Origin: Thermoflexales bacterium
Lineage (GTDB): Bacteria; Chloroflexota; Anaerolineae; J036; Brachytrichaceae
Length of the DNA stretch: 43,880 nt
Reading direction: 5' to 3'
Assembly: GCA_025056965.1 (NCBI GenBank)
Contig: JANWVF010000049.1
Location: 1-43,880, forward strand
Shown here piece after piece: positions 15,819-23,592 of this stretch. Under the pieces are notes generated by a model. The model did not search any database. It was not told where the DNA came from and saw only the letters and a program-made list of their open reading frames with translations. The stretch's first letter is position 1. Each line of letters starts with the position of its first letter. The translations under genes were made by a program, and so were the position numbers.

Positions 15819-16907
15819 TCACTGAGCCAGGACGAGCGCATTCTCCGGCTTGAAGGTCAACCAGGCCGTCTCGCCGGGTTTGAAGAAGTAATTCGGATCG
15901 AGCGTGCTGATGGTGTTTTGCTCCCAGACGTCCAGTTGGTTATTGCCGAGCATCACGATCACGCGCGTGTCCGAGCCGACGTAGGCAATGGAACGCACTT
16001 GAACCTCGTAGCAGTTCGGGCTGCTATCCGGCTGCTCGACCAGTTGCACCTTCTCCGGCCGCACTGAGATGACGGCGGTCACGCCCGGGCGCACGCCGTC
16101 CATCGCTCGCCCTACGAACCGTCGTCCGCCGTCCACAATGAGGCTGGCAAATTCGCCGTTGACCTCTTGCACCGTGCCCTCTAGGAAGTTCGTCTCGCCG
16201 ATGAAGTCGGCGACAAAACGCGTGGTGGGACGCTCGTAGATCTCAAGCGGCGTGCCGATCTGGAGCACCTTGCCTTTGGAGAACACTGCGATGCGGTCGC
16301 TCATCGTCAGCGCCTCTTCCTGATCGTGAGTGACGAAGATGAAGGTGATGCCAACCTCCCGCTGGAGCGTCTTCAACTCCATCTGCATCTCCTTGCGCAG
16401 TTTGGCATCCAGCGCGCCGAGCGGCTCGTCCAGCAACAGCACCTTGGGGCGGTTCACCAAGGCGCGCGCCAGCGCCACGCGCTGCTGCTGACCGCCGGAC
16501 ATCTGCCGAGGATAGCGCTTCGCCATCTGCGGCAACCGCACAAGCTCCAACGCTTCACCAACCCGCCGTTTGATCTCGCTTCGGCTGAGCCCCTTCATCT
16601 CTAGCCCGAAGCTGATGTTCTGCTCCACGGTCATGTGAGGAAAGAGCGCATACGACTGGAAGACCGTGTTGACATTGCGCTGGAAGGGCGGCGTGCTGCC
16701 CATCGCCTTGCCGTCTATGTAGATCTCCCCGCTGGTTGGCCGCTCGAAGCCGGCGATCATGCGCAGCGACGTGGTCTTGCCGCAGCCCGACGGCCCGAGC
16801 ATAGCGAAGAACTCTTGTTGGCGAATGCCCATCGAGACGTGGTCCACTGCGACGACGTCGCCGAACACCTTGCTCACGTCTCGCATCTCGACTGCGTATT
16901 CGGACAA
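15819..16907 (-). CDS. potA: Polyamine ABC transporter ATP-binding protein (PotA-like)
   Basis: This is the ATPase of the importer, 362 residues from the chosen start. Walker A is GPSGCGKTT (38-46), the Q-loop VFQSYALFPH, the signature MSGGQQQRV (136 on) and Walker B VLLLDEPLGALD. The switch histidine is in FVTHDQEEAL. A C-terminal TOBE domain (about 240-362) follows, with YVGSDTRVIVML. The start is set at TTG 16907: GGAGG lies 8 bases upstream and the protein then begins MSEYAVEMRDVSKVFG, the normal start for PotA. The longest frame extends 46 codons further with no family similarity. First gene of the A-B-C-D operon. Confidence 0.92.
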   Translation of the reverse strand: MSEYAVEMRDVSKVFGDVVAVDHVSMGIRQQEFFAMLGPSGCGKTTSLRMIAGFERPTSGEIYIDGKAMGSTPPFQRNVNTVFQSYALFPHMTVEQNISFGLEMKGLSRSEIKRRVGEALELVRLPQMAKRYPRQMSGGQQQRVALARALVNRPKVLLLDEPLGALDAKLRKEMQMELKTLQREVGITFIFVTHDQEEALTMSDRIAVFSKGKVLQIGTPLEIYERPTTRFVADFIGETNFLEGTVQEVNGEFASLIVDGGRRFVGRAMDGVRPGVTAVISVRPEKVQLVEQPDSSPNCYEVQVRSIAYVGSDTRVIVMLGNNQLDVWEQNTISTLDPNYFFKPGETAWLTFKPENALVLAQ

Positions 16908-16979
16908 CGTACCTGCCTCCGGAATCACCCAGCCTTCGCTCCCGAACCCGCCGATGCGATCAGGAGTTGCAACCACGCG

Positions 16980-16985
16980 ATTATA
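16980..16985 (-). promoter_or_regulatory. Likely -10 box of the pot operon
   Basis: A perfect TATAAT is read on the minus strand, about 70 bases before the potA start, giving a leader of roughly 65 bases. No convincing -35 hexamer is found 16-18 bases upstream. The rest of 16908-17107 shows nothing else I can name. Confidence 0.45.
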
Positions 16986-17107
16986 CGAAGGATTTCGTCT
17001 TTGATTAGCGCAATCGCGAATCGCCGTTCGGCTGCGCAGCAGCACAGCGCGCCGGATGCGTCAGCCGGTTGCGCCTCTCGCCTATGGCTACCGGTCGAAC
17101 CCGCTGT

Positions 17108-17401
17108 TCAGTGCTTCACCCACCACGCATCGGACACCAGACACACGCCGCCGCGCTGCTTGAGGATTGGGCGTATCGCTTCGATGATGGCCGGCAACTG
17201 TGATTCATCGCACGTGCTGAGCAGATAGCTATTCTTAAAAACGCCGCTCAGCTCGTCGCCGCGACGAATGCCGCGCTCGCCCTTGCCGATGACGTCGGGC
17301 ACGATGGTATATCCGGAGACGCCGTGTTGCTCCAACAGGCGCGCGACGCGCTCAATCTCTAGCGCGTCGGTGACAATTTCGATTCGCTTGATGGCTTGCA
17401 T
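17108..17401 (-). CDS. sbtB: SbtB-like PII-family regulatory protein
   Basis: The 97-residue protein has the PII-like fold of SbtB. It shows KRIEIVTDALEIERVARLLE, then HGVSGYTIVPDVIGKGERG (base of the T-loop), YLLSTCDESQ and IRPILKQRGGVCLVSDAWWVKH. SbtB proteins form trimers that bind adenine nucleotides, including cAMP, and plug the bicarbonate transporter SbtA. The C-terminal cysteine-containing extension of many cyanobacterial SbtB proteins is absent. The ATG at 17401 is used; the longer frame runs back into the upstream gene and has no PII sequence there. It lies 29 bases after the second sbtA-like gene. Confidence 0.85.
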   Translation of the reverse strand: MQAIKRIEIVTDALEIERVARLLEQHGVSGYTIVPDVIGKGERGIRRGDELSGVFKNSYLLSTCDESQLPAIIEAIRPILKQRGGVCLVSDAWWVKH

Positions 17402-17430
17402 GCGGGAATTATCGGCGAAGATCGCAGCAT

Positions 17431-18399
17431 TCACTGCCACAAGGCAGAGATGAGACCCATATATAGGGGAATGCCCAGCACTACGTTGAACGGAAAGGTG
17501 AGCGCCAGCGCCATCGTCACGTAGAGCGCCGGGTTGGCCTGCGGCAGCGTCTGGCGCATGGCGGCCGGCACGGCGATGTACGACGCGCTGGCGCATAGCA
17601 CGACGAACAGCAGCGCGTCGCCGGCCGGCAAGCCGATCAGCCGTGCAATGGCAATGCCCAGCCCGGCATTCACCAGCGGCAAGCCGAAGGCGAACGCGAT
17701 CAGGAAAGCGCCGATGTGTCGCAGGTCGCCCAGTCGCCGACCCACCACCAGCCCCATGTCCAACAAAAACAGGCTGAGCAAGCCAGGGAACAACGACTCG
17801 GTGAACGGCTTGAGCGAATCCCTGCTGCCCTGGCTGGCGGCGTAACCGATGAGCAAACTGCCCAGTAGCAGCAATACCGAACCGTTGAACACGACCTCGT
17901 GCAGCAGGGTTGCGAACTGGCCGCGGATAACGTTGCCGTCGTGCTGCCCCAGCCGCGCCAACAGCACGCCGACCAGGATGGCCGGCGACTCCATCAGCGC
18001 CAGTGCTGCGGTCATGTAGCCACTTTGCGGCTCGCCCAGCCGCTGCAAAAACGCCGTGGCTGTGACAAAGGTGACTGCGCTTACTGAGCCATAGGTTGCG
18101 GCAACCGCAGCGGCGTCAGGGCGGCTTAGCCGACGGCAAAGCAGGGGGAAGGCATACATCGGCACGATTAGCGCCATGATCAACGCTGCGCCCAAGGCCG
18201 GCAGCGCCGACTCGCCGTTACTCTCGCGCAGCGCCGCTCCGCCCTTAAAGCCAAGCGCCAGCAGCAAATACAACGACAACACCTTTGAGGTGGGCGCTGG
18301 CAGCTCCAGGTCGGACTTGACCAGGGCAGCGAAGATGCCCAGCAGGAAGAACAGCACCGGCGGGTTGAGTAAGTTAGAGACGACCAGGTCGGTGCCCAT
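17431..18399 (-). CDS. sbtA: SbtA-family sodium-dependent bicarbonate transporter, copy 2
   Basis: The 322-residue integral membrane protein has about ten hydrophobic helices and the two inverted halves typical of SbtA. Family features are FAALVKSDLELP, LYLLLALGFKGGAAL, AATYGSVSAVTF with the Na+/bicarbonate-site serine block, and CASASYIAVPAAMRQTLPQA in the second half. ATG 18399 is chosen because alignment with the upstream paralogue makes the N-termini match and it lies 2 bases after that gene's stop. A GTG at 18426 would create a 25-base overlap. SbtA takes up bicarbonate in symport with Na+. The neighbouring SbtB-like gene strongly supports this role. Confidence 0.88.
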   Translation of the reverse strand: MGTDLVVSNLLNPPVLFFLLGIFAALVKSDLELPAPTSKVLSLYLLLALGFKGGAALRESNGESALPALGAALIMALIVPMYAFPLLCRRLSRPDAAAVAATYGSVSAVTFVTATAFLQRLGEPQSGYMTAALALMESPAILVGVLLARLGQHDGNVIRGQFATLLHEVVFNGSVLLLLGSLLIGYAASQGSRDSLKPFTESLFPGLLSLFLLDMGLVVGRRLGDLRHIGAFLIAFAFGLPLVNAGLGIAIARLIGLPAGDALLFVVLCASASYIAVPAAMRQTLPQANPALYVTMALALTFPFNVVLGIPLYMGLISALWQ

Positions 18400-18401
18400 G
18401 C

Positions 18402-19388
18402 TCAACGCATCAGCCCATGCAGCCACACGGCAAATTGGTAGTACAACGGCAGGCCGATGACAAGGTTGAATGGGAAGGTAATGCCCAGTGACGAGGTGAG
18501 ATAGATGCTGGGATTGGCCTGTGGCAGCGCCGCGCGCACTGCGGCCGGCGCATCAATATATGAGGCACTGGCTGTAATTGCGCCTAGCACGAAGCTGCCG
18601 CTAGGTGAGAGTCCGGCCATCACGCCCAGCGTCGTACCCAGCAGCCCGTTGAACAATGGGAAGATCACACCGAAGGCCAGCAGACGCGGTCCCAAACGGA
18701 AAAATTCCCGCAACTGCCGACCGGCCACCATGCCCATTTCTAGTAGGAAGAGCGTCAGCACACCTCGGAAGGGATCGTCGAAAAACGGCTTGACCGATCG
18801 GAATCCTGCTTCTCCAATCACTGCGCCGATGAATAGCCCACCCAGCAGCAGGATTACGCTGCGACCGCGCAGCGTATCAATCACGATTTCGCTGATCGGC
18901 AGATTGCCATTCAGCTCGGCACGACGTAGGCGCCAGCGCGCGATGAACAGCGCGACTAGAATCGCCCACTCCATCAGGCTGACCAGCACCGGCATGAACG
19001 GTTCCGCAGGGCTGCCCAGCTTTTCGGCCAGCGATAGCGCTGCAAAGAAGGTGACCGACGAGACCGACCCATAGAGCGCCGCGATGCCGGCAGCATTCGG
19101 GATGTCCAGCTGAATGAATCGGCGCGCCAGGAAATAGGCCGCCGATGGTATGAACACGACCAGCAGCGCCGTCGCCAATGCCGGCGCGACGATCCGTTCC
19201 AACCCCGCGGCAGCTAGCTCGGTGCCGCCTTTCAACGCGATCGAGAAAACCAGATAGATCGAGATCGCATTCAAGACGGGTTGTGGGAACTCCAGCTCGC
19301 TCTTGATCAAAGTGGCGATGATGCCGACGACGAAGGCCAGCACCAGGGGCGAGAGAAAGCTCGTTCGGATGATCTCCAGTGTGTCCAA
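18402..19388 (-). CDS. sbtA: SbtA-family sodium-dependent bicarbonate transporter, copy 1
   Basis: This 328-residue paralogue of the next gene has the same ten-helix plan and the same marker blocks: IIATLIKSELEFPQP, YLVFSIALKGGTEL, AALYGSVSSVTFFAALS and ASASYIDAPAAVRAALPQA. The start is a TTG at 19388 preceded by AGGAG at 8 bases, giving MDTLEIIRTSFLSPLV. It is followed by copy 2 with a 2-base gap, so both are translated as a coupled pair. Sequence divergence between the copies is considerable, so this is an old duplication rather than a recent one. A heteromeric transporter or two transporters of different affinity are both possible. Confidence 0.87.
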   Translation of the reverse strand: MDTLEIIRTSFLSPLVLAFVVGIIATLIKSELEFPQPVLNAISIYLVFSIALKGGTELAAAGLERIVAPALATALLVVFIPSAAYFLARRFIQLDIPNAAGIAALYGSVSSVTFFAALSLAEKLGSPAEPFMPVLVSLMEWAILVALFIARWRLRRAELNGNLPISEIVIDTLRGRSVILLLGGLFIGAVIGEAGFRSVKPFFDDPFRGVLTLFLLEMGMVAGRQLREFFRLGPRLLAFGVIFPLFNGLLGTTLGVMAGLSPSGSFVLGAITASASYIDAPAAVRAALPQANPSIYLTSSLGITFPFNLVIGLPLYYQFAVWLHGLMR

Positions 19389-19488
19389 CCTGTCTGCTCC
19401 TATGCTTCAAGATTCGGCCGGACGGCGCAAAGCCCGCACCCAACTTGGCATTCGGTGCCGAGCAACGCCGGGAAGGGGGCGCCGGCTT

Positions 19489-20454
19489 TTACTTCCCAGC
19501 GATTGCCGCTTGTGGCACGCGCTGCTTCGTCCCCCACAGGTCACGCTCGAACCAGGCAACCACCAACGGCACGGCCACAAAGATGGACGAATACGTGCCG
19601 CTGATCATGCCGATGAGCAGCACTGCGACGAACTGTTTGATGCTGGCTCCGCCAAACAATAGCAGCGCCGTCAACACGATGATGTTGATGAGCGAGGTAG
19701 TGAGTGAGCGATTCAGCGTCTCTAGCAGGCTGCGCGTCACGATTGACTCGAACGACTCTCCGCGTCGGCGCGTCAAGTTCTCACGAATTCGATCGTAGAC
19801 CACGATGGTGTCTTGGATAGAGAAGCCGAGCACGGTGAGCATGGCAGTTAGAAAGAGCGCATCAATCTCCCAGTTGAACAACGCAGAGAAGATTGCCGTG
19901 ATGCCGGCCGCGATGAGGATGTCGTGGATAAGCGCAGCGATGGCACAGATGCTGTAGCGGAAGGCATGATCTGCCTTGCGGAAAGACCACCAAATGAACA
20001 GCAAGATCGCAACGGTAGCCACAACGACCGCGATGATTGCCGCCTGGGTCACCTGAGAGGCCACGGCCGGGCTGACCGACTGGATTTGTGTGCTGTTTGC
20101 ATCGAGCGGGGCCACTTTGGCCAGTGCGTCGCGGATTTCCTGAGCGCGCTCGCCCTCGATGAACACGGTGCGCACTTGCCAGATGTTCTCCGCCGGGTCG
20201 CCTAGCCGGGTGATGGCCGGATTGGTGATGCCGAACGACTGGAATACGCTGCGGATTTGATCCTCACTGACCGGCTGCGTGAATTTCACTTCAAAGCGAT
20301 TGCCCGGCAGGAAGTCCACGCTCAATCGCCAGGGAGTATGGGTCGGCAGCGTGATGACGTTGTAGATCATTGCCAGCACGCCCGGCAAGATCACCAGCAA
20401 CGACAAGATGAAGTAGTAGCGGCGATTCTCGACGATGCGGAAGAGGTTGAACAT
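19489..20454 (-). CDS. secF: Protein translocase subunit SecF
   Basis: The 321-residue membrane protein is the SecF partner of SecD. An N-terminal helix (about 13-33) is followed by the external P1-like domain, beginning LSVDFLPGNRFEVKF. Five helices follow, with the RND-type motifs FTAMLTVLGFSIQDTIVVYDRIREN and the repeated TSLINIIVLTALLLFGG. Asp and Arg in the IQDTIVVYDRIREN block belong to the proton pathway. SecDF uses the proton gradient to pull secreted proteins through SecYEG. It begins one base after the secD stop, so translation is coupled. Confidence 0.95.
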   Translation of the reverse strand: MFNLFRIVENRRYYFILSLLVILPGVLAMIYNVITLPTHTPWRLSVDFLPGNRFEVKFTQPVSEDQIRSVFQSFGITNPAITRLGDPAENIWQVRTVFIEGERAQEIRDALAKVAPLDANSTQIQSVSPAVASQVTQAAIIAVVVATVAILLFIWWSFRKADHAFRYSICAIAALIHDILIAAGITAIFSALFNWEIDALFLTAMLTVLGFSIQDTIVVYDRIRENLTRRRGESFESIVTRSLLETLNRSLTTSLINIIVLTALLLFGGASIKQFVAVLLIGMISGTYSSIFVAVPLVVAWFERDLWGTKQRVPQAAIAGK

Positions 20455-20455
20455 C

Positions 20456-21859
20456 CTAGACCCCCAATAGGACGGCGCGGCGCGCCTCGATGGTCTCGGC
20501 TTGCTCGCTGAACGTGATGCGCATCAACGTGCGCGTGACGAACATGGACGAGAACAGGCTGACGATGATGCCGAGCGACAGGGTGATGGCGAAGCCTCGC
20601 ACAGCGCTTGCGCCGAAGGTGTTTCCGAATACGAACAAGATGGCGCAGGTGATCAAGGTGCTGATGTTCGAGTCGCGGATGGAAGGCCAAGCGCGCTGAA
20701 AGGCTGCCTCGACGGCCGCGCGCATGGTGCGTCCGCCGCGCAACTCTTCGCGGAAGCGCTCGAAGATGAGCACGTTGGCGTCTACCGCCGTCGCCACCGA
20801 GAGCAAGAAGCCGGCGATGCCGGGCAGCGTCAGGGTCACCGGAATCAGGACGAAAAGCGCCAGGGAGACCAGCATGAAGAACACCAAGGTGAACGCCGAA
20901 AGCACGCCGGGCAGCCGGTAGCGCGTGATCATGAAGACGATCATCCCGATCAGGGCGATCGCGCCGGCGACCAAGCTGCGGCGGATCGAATCGGCGCCCA
21001 GCGTCGCGCCGATGTCGCGCGTAGTCTCAATCGTGAGCGGCACGGGCAACGAGCCGTAGCTCAGCACTAGGGCGAGGTTGTTGGCGCCGTCGCGCGTGAA
21101 GTTGCCGCTGATGCTGCCGTCGGCGCTGAGCACCGCGCGAATCGTTGGGCAGGAAATCACCCGCTGGTCGAGCACAATGCACATGGCCTGGTTCAGCTTT
21201 TCGCCGGTGTAACGCCGAAAGTCCTCCTGAAACTGGGGCTTGATGGTGAAGTTGACGACGTTGCGACCCAGGCTATCGAGGCCGGGGGTAGCTGATTCCA
21301 GGATGTCGCCGGTGAACGCCGTCTTATAAACCTGATTCCCGGCGTGCAATGACTCATCAATCGGCTTTCCGGTCGGCAGCGTGTTGGGGAACAACAGTCC
21401 ACCGTATAGGCTGTAAGTTGTGGAGATCAGCGTACCCTCGGGCAGCGGGTTGAACCCGGCGTCCACGAACTCGAGCTGACCGGTCTGTTTGATCAGGTCA
21501 ATCGCCAAGTTGCGATCAGTCACGCCCGGCAGCTCGACCAGGATGCGATCTTCGCCCTGCTGCTGGATGATCGGCTCGGCAACGCCTAGGCCGTTCACGC
21601 GGTCTTCGATGATGCGCCGGGCGGATTCCATCTGTTCCGGTGTGGGCTGCGCGCCGCCCGGCAAGTTGCTGGCCAGCAGCACCTGCAGGCCGCCTTTCAA
21701 GTCCAAGCCCTGCTTGATCTGCAAGTCGCGCCCGCGCACCTCTTGCCAGAAGACCAGGTTCTTTACGAAGTCGGGCTTGGGCGTCGGGAGGACGATGTAG
21801 GCTGACACCACGAGCAGCAGAAGGGTGATCAGCAGCCTGATGAACGTGTTCTGACGCAT
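20456..21859 (-). CDS. secD: Protein translocase subunit SecD
   Basis: The 467-residue membrane protein has an N-terminal helix (9-26) and the SecD signature GLDLKGGLQVLLA (about 53-65). The P1 head domain has RVNGLGVAEPIIQQQGEDRI and GVTDRNLAIDLIKQTGQLEF. The C-terminal RND helices include VATAVDANVLIFERFREELR, where the Asp is the proton-relay residue. It is shorter than the 615-residue enterobacterial form, as in many bacteria. A perfect TATAAT lies about 45 bases before the ATG on the same strand. Together with SecF it aids late steps of protein export. Confidence 0.95.
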   Translation of the reverse strand: MRQNTFIRLLITLLLLVVSAYIVLPTPKPDFVKNLVFWQEVRGRDLQIKQGLDLKGGLQVLLASNLPGGAQPTPEQMESARRIIEDRVNGLGVAEPIIQQQGEDRILVELPGVTDRNLAIDLIKQTGQLEFVDAGFNPLPEGTLISTTYSLYGGLLFPNTLPTGKPIDESLHAGNQVYKTAFTGDILESATPGLDSLGRNVVNFTIKPQFQEDFRRYTGEKLNQAMCIVLDQRVISCPTIRAVLSADGSISGNFTRDGANNLALVLSYGSLPVPLTIETTRDIGATLGADSIRRSLVAGAIALIGMIVFMITRYRLPGVLSAFTLVFFMLVSLALFVLIPVTLTLPGIAGFLLSVATAVDANVLIFERFREELRGGRTMRAAVEAAFQRAWPSIRDSNISTLITCAILFVFGNTFGASAVRGFAITLSLGIIVSLFSSMFVTRTLMRITFSEQAETIEARRAVLLGV

Positions 21860-21901
21860 GATCGGAAGGTTTCCATCCTAAAGGCTGAGGATGTAGCGGC
21901 G

Positions 21902-21907
21902 ATTATA
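21902..21907 (-). promoter_or_regulatory. Likely -10 box of secDF
   Basis: On the minus strand a perfect TATAAT is followed by CGCCGC, giving a leader of about 35 bases before the secD ATG. No clear -35 hexamer is seen. Confidence 0.5.
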
Positions 21908-22023
21908 GCGGAATGGTTTTTAGGAAGGCTGCCTTGGCGGGTACTCGACGACGCCACCATCGGCTTCGTCATCCTCCATGCAGCTAAGCCCCCGAAGGCG
22001 AGCGGTGAAGAAGGGCCGGTTAA

Positions 22024-22029
22024 TATAAT
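22024..22029 (+). promoter_or_regulatory. Likely -10 box of the aconitase-family gene
   Basis: A perfect TATAAT lies 17 bases before the ATG at 22047, so the mRNA would have only about 11 bases of leader. No Shine-Dalgarno sequence is seen, so translation may be close to leaderless. Confidence 0.45.
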
Positions 22030-22046
22030 GAGGCGAACATAGACCT

Positions 22047-23378
22047 ATGGGCAAAACGTTCGCAGAGAAGGCGCTGGCCCGTGCTTCGGGCCAGGCCCAG
22101 GTCAGCGCCGGGCAGATCGTTGACGCGCAGCCGGACCGGGTGCTCAGCCACGACAACACCGCCGCCATTTACCGCTTGTTCAAACAGCTCGGCGTCACGA
22201 AAGTCAAGCACCCAGAGCGCCTTTGCATCACGCTCGACCACGCCGTGCCTGCACCCACGACCCAGCACGCGCAAAACCACGCCGAAGTCCGCCGCTTCGT
22301 CCGCGAGCAGGGCGTCCGCTACTTCTTTGAAGTCGGGCGCGGCATCTGCCACCAAGTCTTCAGCGAAGAGGCGCTGGTGCTCCCCGGCATGACCATCCTC
22401 GGCTCCGACTCGCACACGACGCACTTTGGATGGCTCGGCGCATTTGGCGCGGGCATCGGCCGCAGCGAGGTAGCTGCTCTGTGGGCTACCGGCGAACTGT
22501 GGCTGCGCGTGCCGGAAAGCATGAAGGTCGTCGTCACCGGCCGCCTGCCGCCCTGGGTCACCACTAAGGATTTCTGCCTCAAGTTAATCGGCGACCTGGG
22601 CCAGGATGGCGGCCTGTATCGCTCCATCGAATTTCATGGCGATGGCATCGGCCGGCTGAGCCTAGACAGCCGAATGGTCATTCCCAACATGATGGCGGAG
22701 TTCGGCGCGAAGAATGCCTATTTGCCGCCGGACGAAGCTGTGTTCGCCTATCTGGAGGAGCGCCTGCAGCGCCGCCTGCGCGCAGCTCACGCTCAACACG
22801 ACAGCGCAGAGTGCGCCGTCATCGAGGCGCAACTGGCCGGCCTGCGCGACAACGCCCTCTATCCTGACCCTGAAGCGACCTACGTAGCCGAATGTCACTA
22901 CAACCTCGACGCGCTTGAGCCGATGGTAGCCCGACCGCATCGGGTGGATAACGTCGCGCCTATCAGCGAGGTCAAAGGTCAGCCCGTGCAGCAAGCTTGG
23001 CTTGGCACGTGCACGAACGGCCGGTTGGAAGATATTGCCGCTGCGTGCGAGGTGTTGCGCGGCCGACGTGTGGCGCGCGGCACGCGCCTGCTGTGGAATC
23101 CGGCGTCCTCGGAGGTGTTGCAGGCGGCGCTACATCTCGGCTATGTGGCTACCTTCCTGGAAGCCGGCGGCATCATCAACGCCCCCGGATGCGGCCCCTG
23201 CATGGGCAATCACATGGGCGTGCCGGCCGTTGGGGAGGTCACCATCAGCAGCGCCAATCGCAACTTCCGCGGGCGAATGGGCACCCGCGAAGCCGAGATC
23301 TACCTTGCTTCGCCGGCCGTCGTCGCCGCTAGCGCCGTCGCCGGCTGCATCGCCGATCCACGCGAGATCGCGGCTTGA
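22047..23378 (+). CDS. 3-isopropylmalate/homoaconitate-type dehydratase large subunit
   Basis: The 443-residue protein is an aconitase-superfamily large subunit of the LeuC2/HacA type. It holds a [4Fe-4S] cluster that isomerises a hydroxy acid by dehydration and rehydration. Cluster cysteines are Cys322 (LGTCTNGR) and Cys382 and Cys385 ([13 protein letters not shown]). Active-site blocks [10 protein letters not shown] (119 on) and [12 protein letters not shown] (401-412) are intact. A helical insertion of about 30 residues (roughly 235-270) is unusual. No small (LeuD-type) subunit lies next to it, which is odd because the two are usually adjacent. Possible substrates are isopropylmalate, homoaconitate or 2,3-dimethylmalate; sequence alone does not decide. 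It stands alone between secD and the helicase operon. Confidence 0.85.
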   Translation: MGKTFAEKALARASGQAQVSAGQIVDAQPDRVLSHDNTAAIYRLFKQLGVTKVKHPERLCITLDHAVPAPTTQHAQNHAEVRRFVREQGVRYFFEVGRGICHQVFSEEALVLPGMTILGSDSHTTHFGWLGAFGAGIGRSEVAALWATGELWLRVPESMKVVVTGRLPPWVTTKDFCLKLIGDLGQDGGLYRSIEFHGDGIGRLSLDSRMVIPNMMAEFGAKNAYLPPDEAVFAYLEERLQRRLRAAHAQHDSAECAVIEAQLAGLRDNALYPDPEATYVAECHYNLDALEPMVARPHRVDNVAPISEVKGQPVQQAWLGTCTNGRLEDIAAACEVLRGRRVARGTRLLWNPASSEVLQAALHLGYVATFLEAGGIINAPGCGPCMGNHMGVPAVGEVTISSANRNFRGRMGTREAEIYLASPAVVAASAVAGCIADPREIAA

Positions 23379-23592
23379 ACGGCGACGCGAGGACATACCC
23401 GATCGCCGCTTCGGCTCAGATCGGAACCAGCGCGAGGGTGAGATCGTCTCTGTCCCCCGCTCACACACGGGCGTGGGTAAGGCCTGCCCTCTCCGATCTG
23501 CCAAGCTAGGAAGACGCTCGAGCGCGCTAAGGATTTTCTCAAAGAATGGATTTCCGCTTCTGACTGTGTTTTAATCATCTATCCGATATCCG

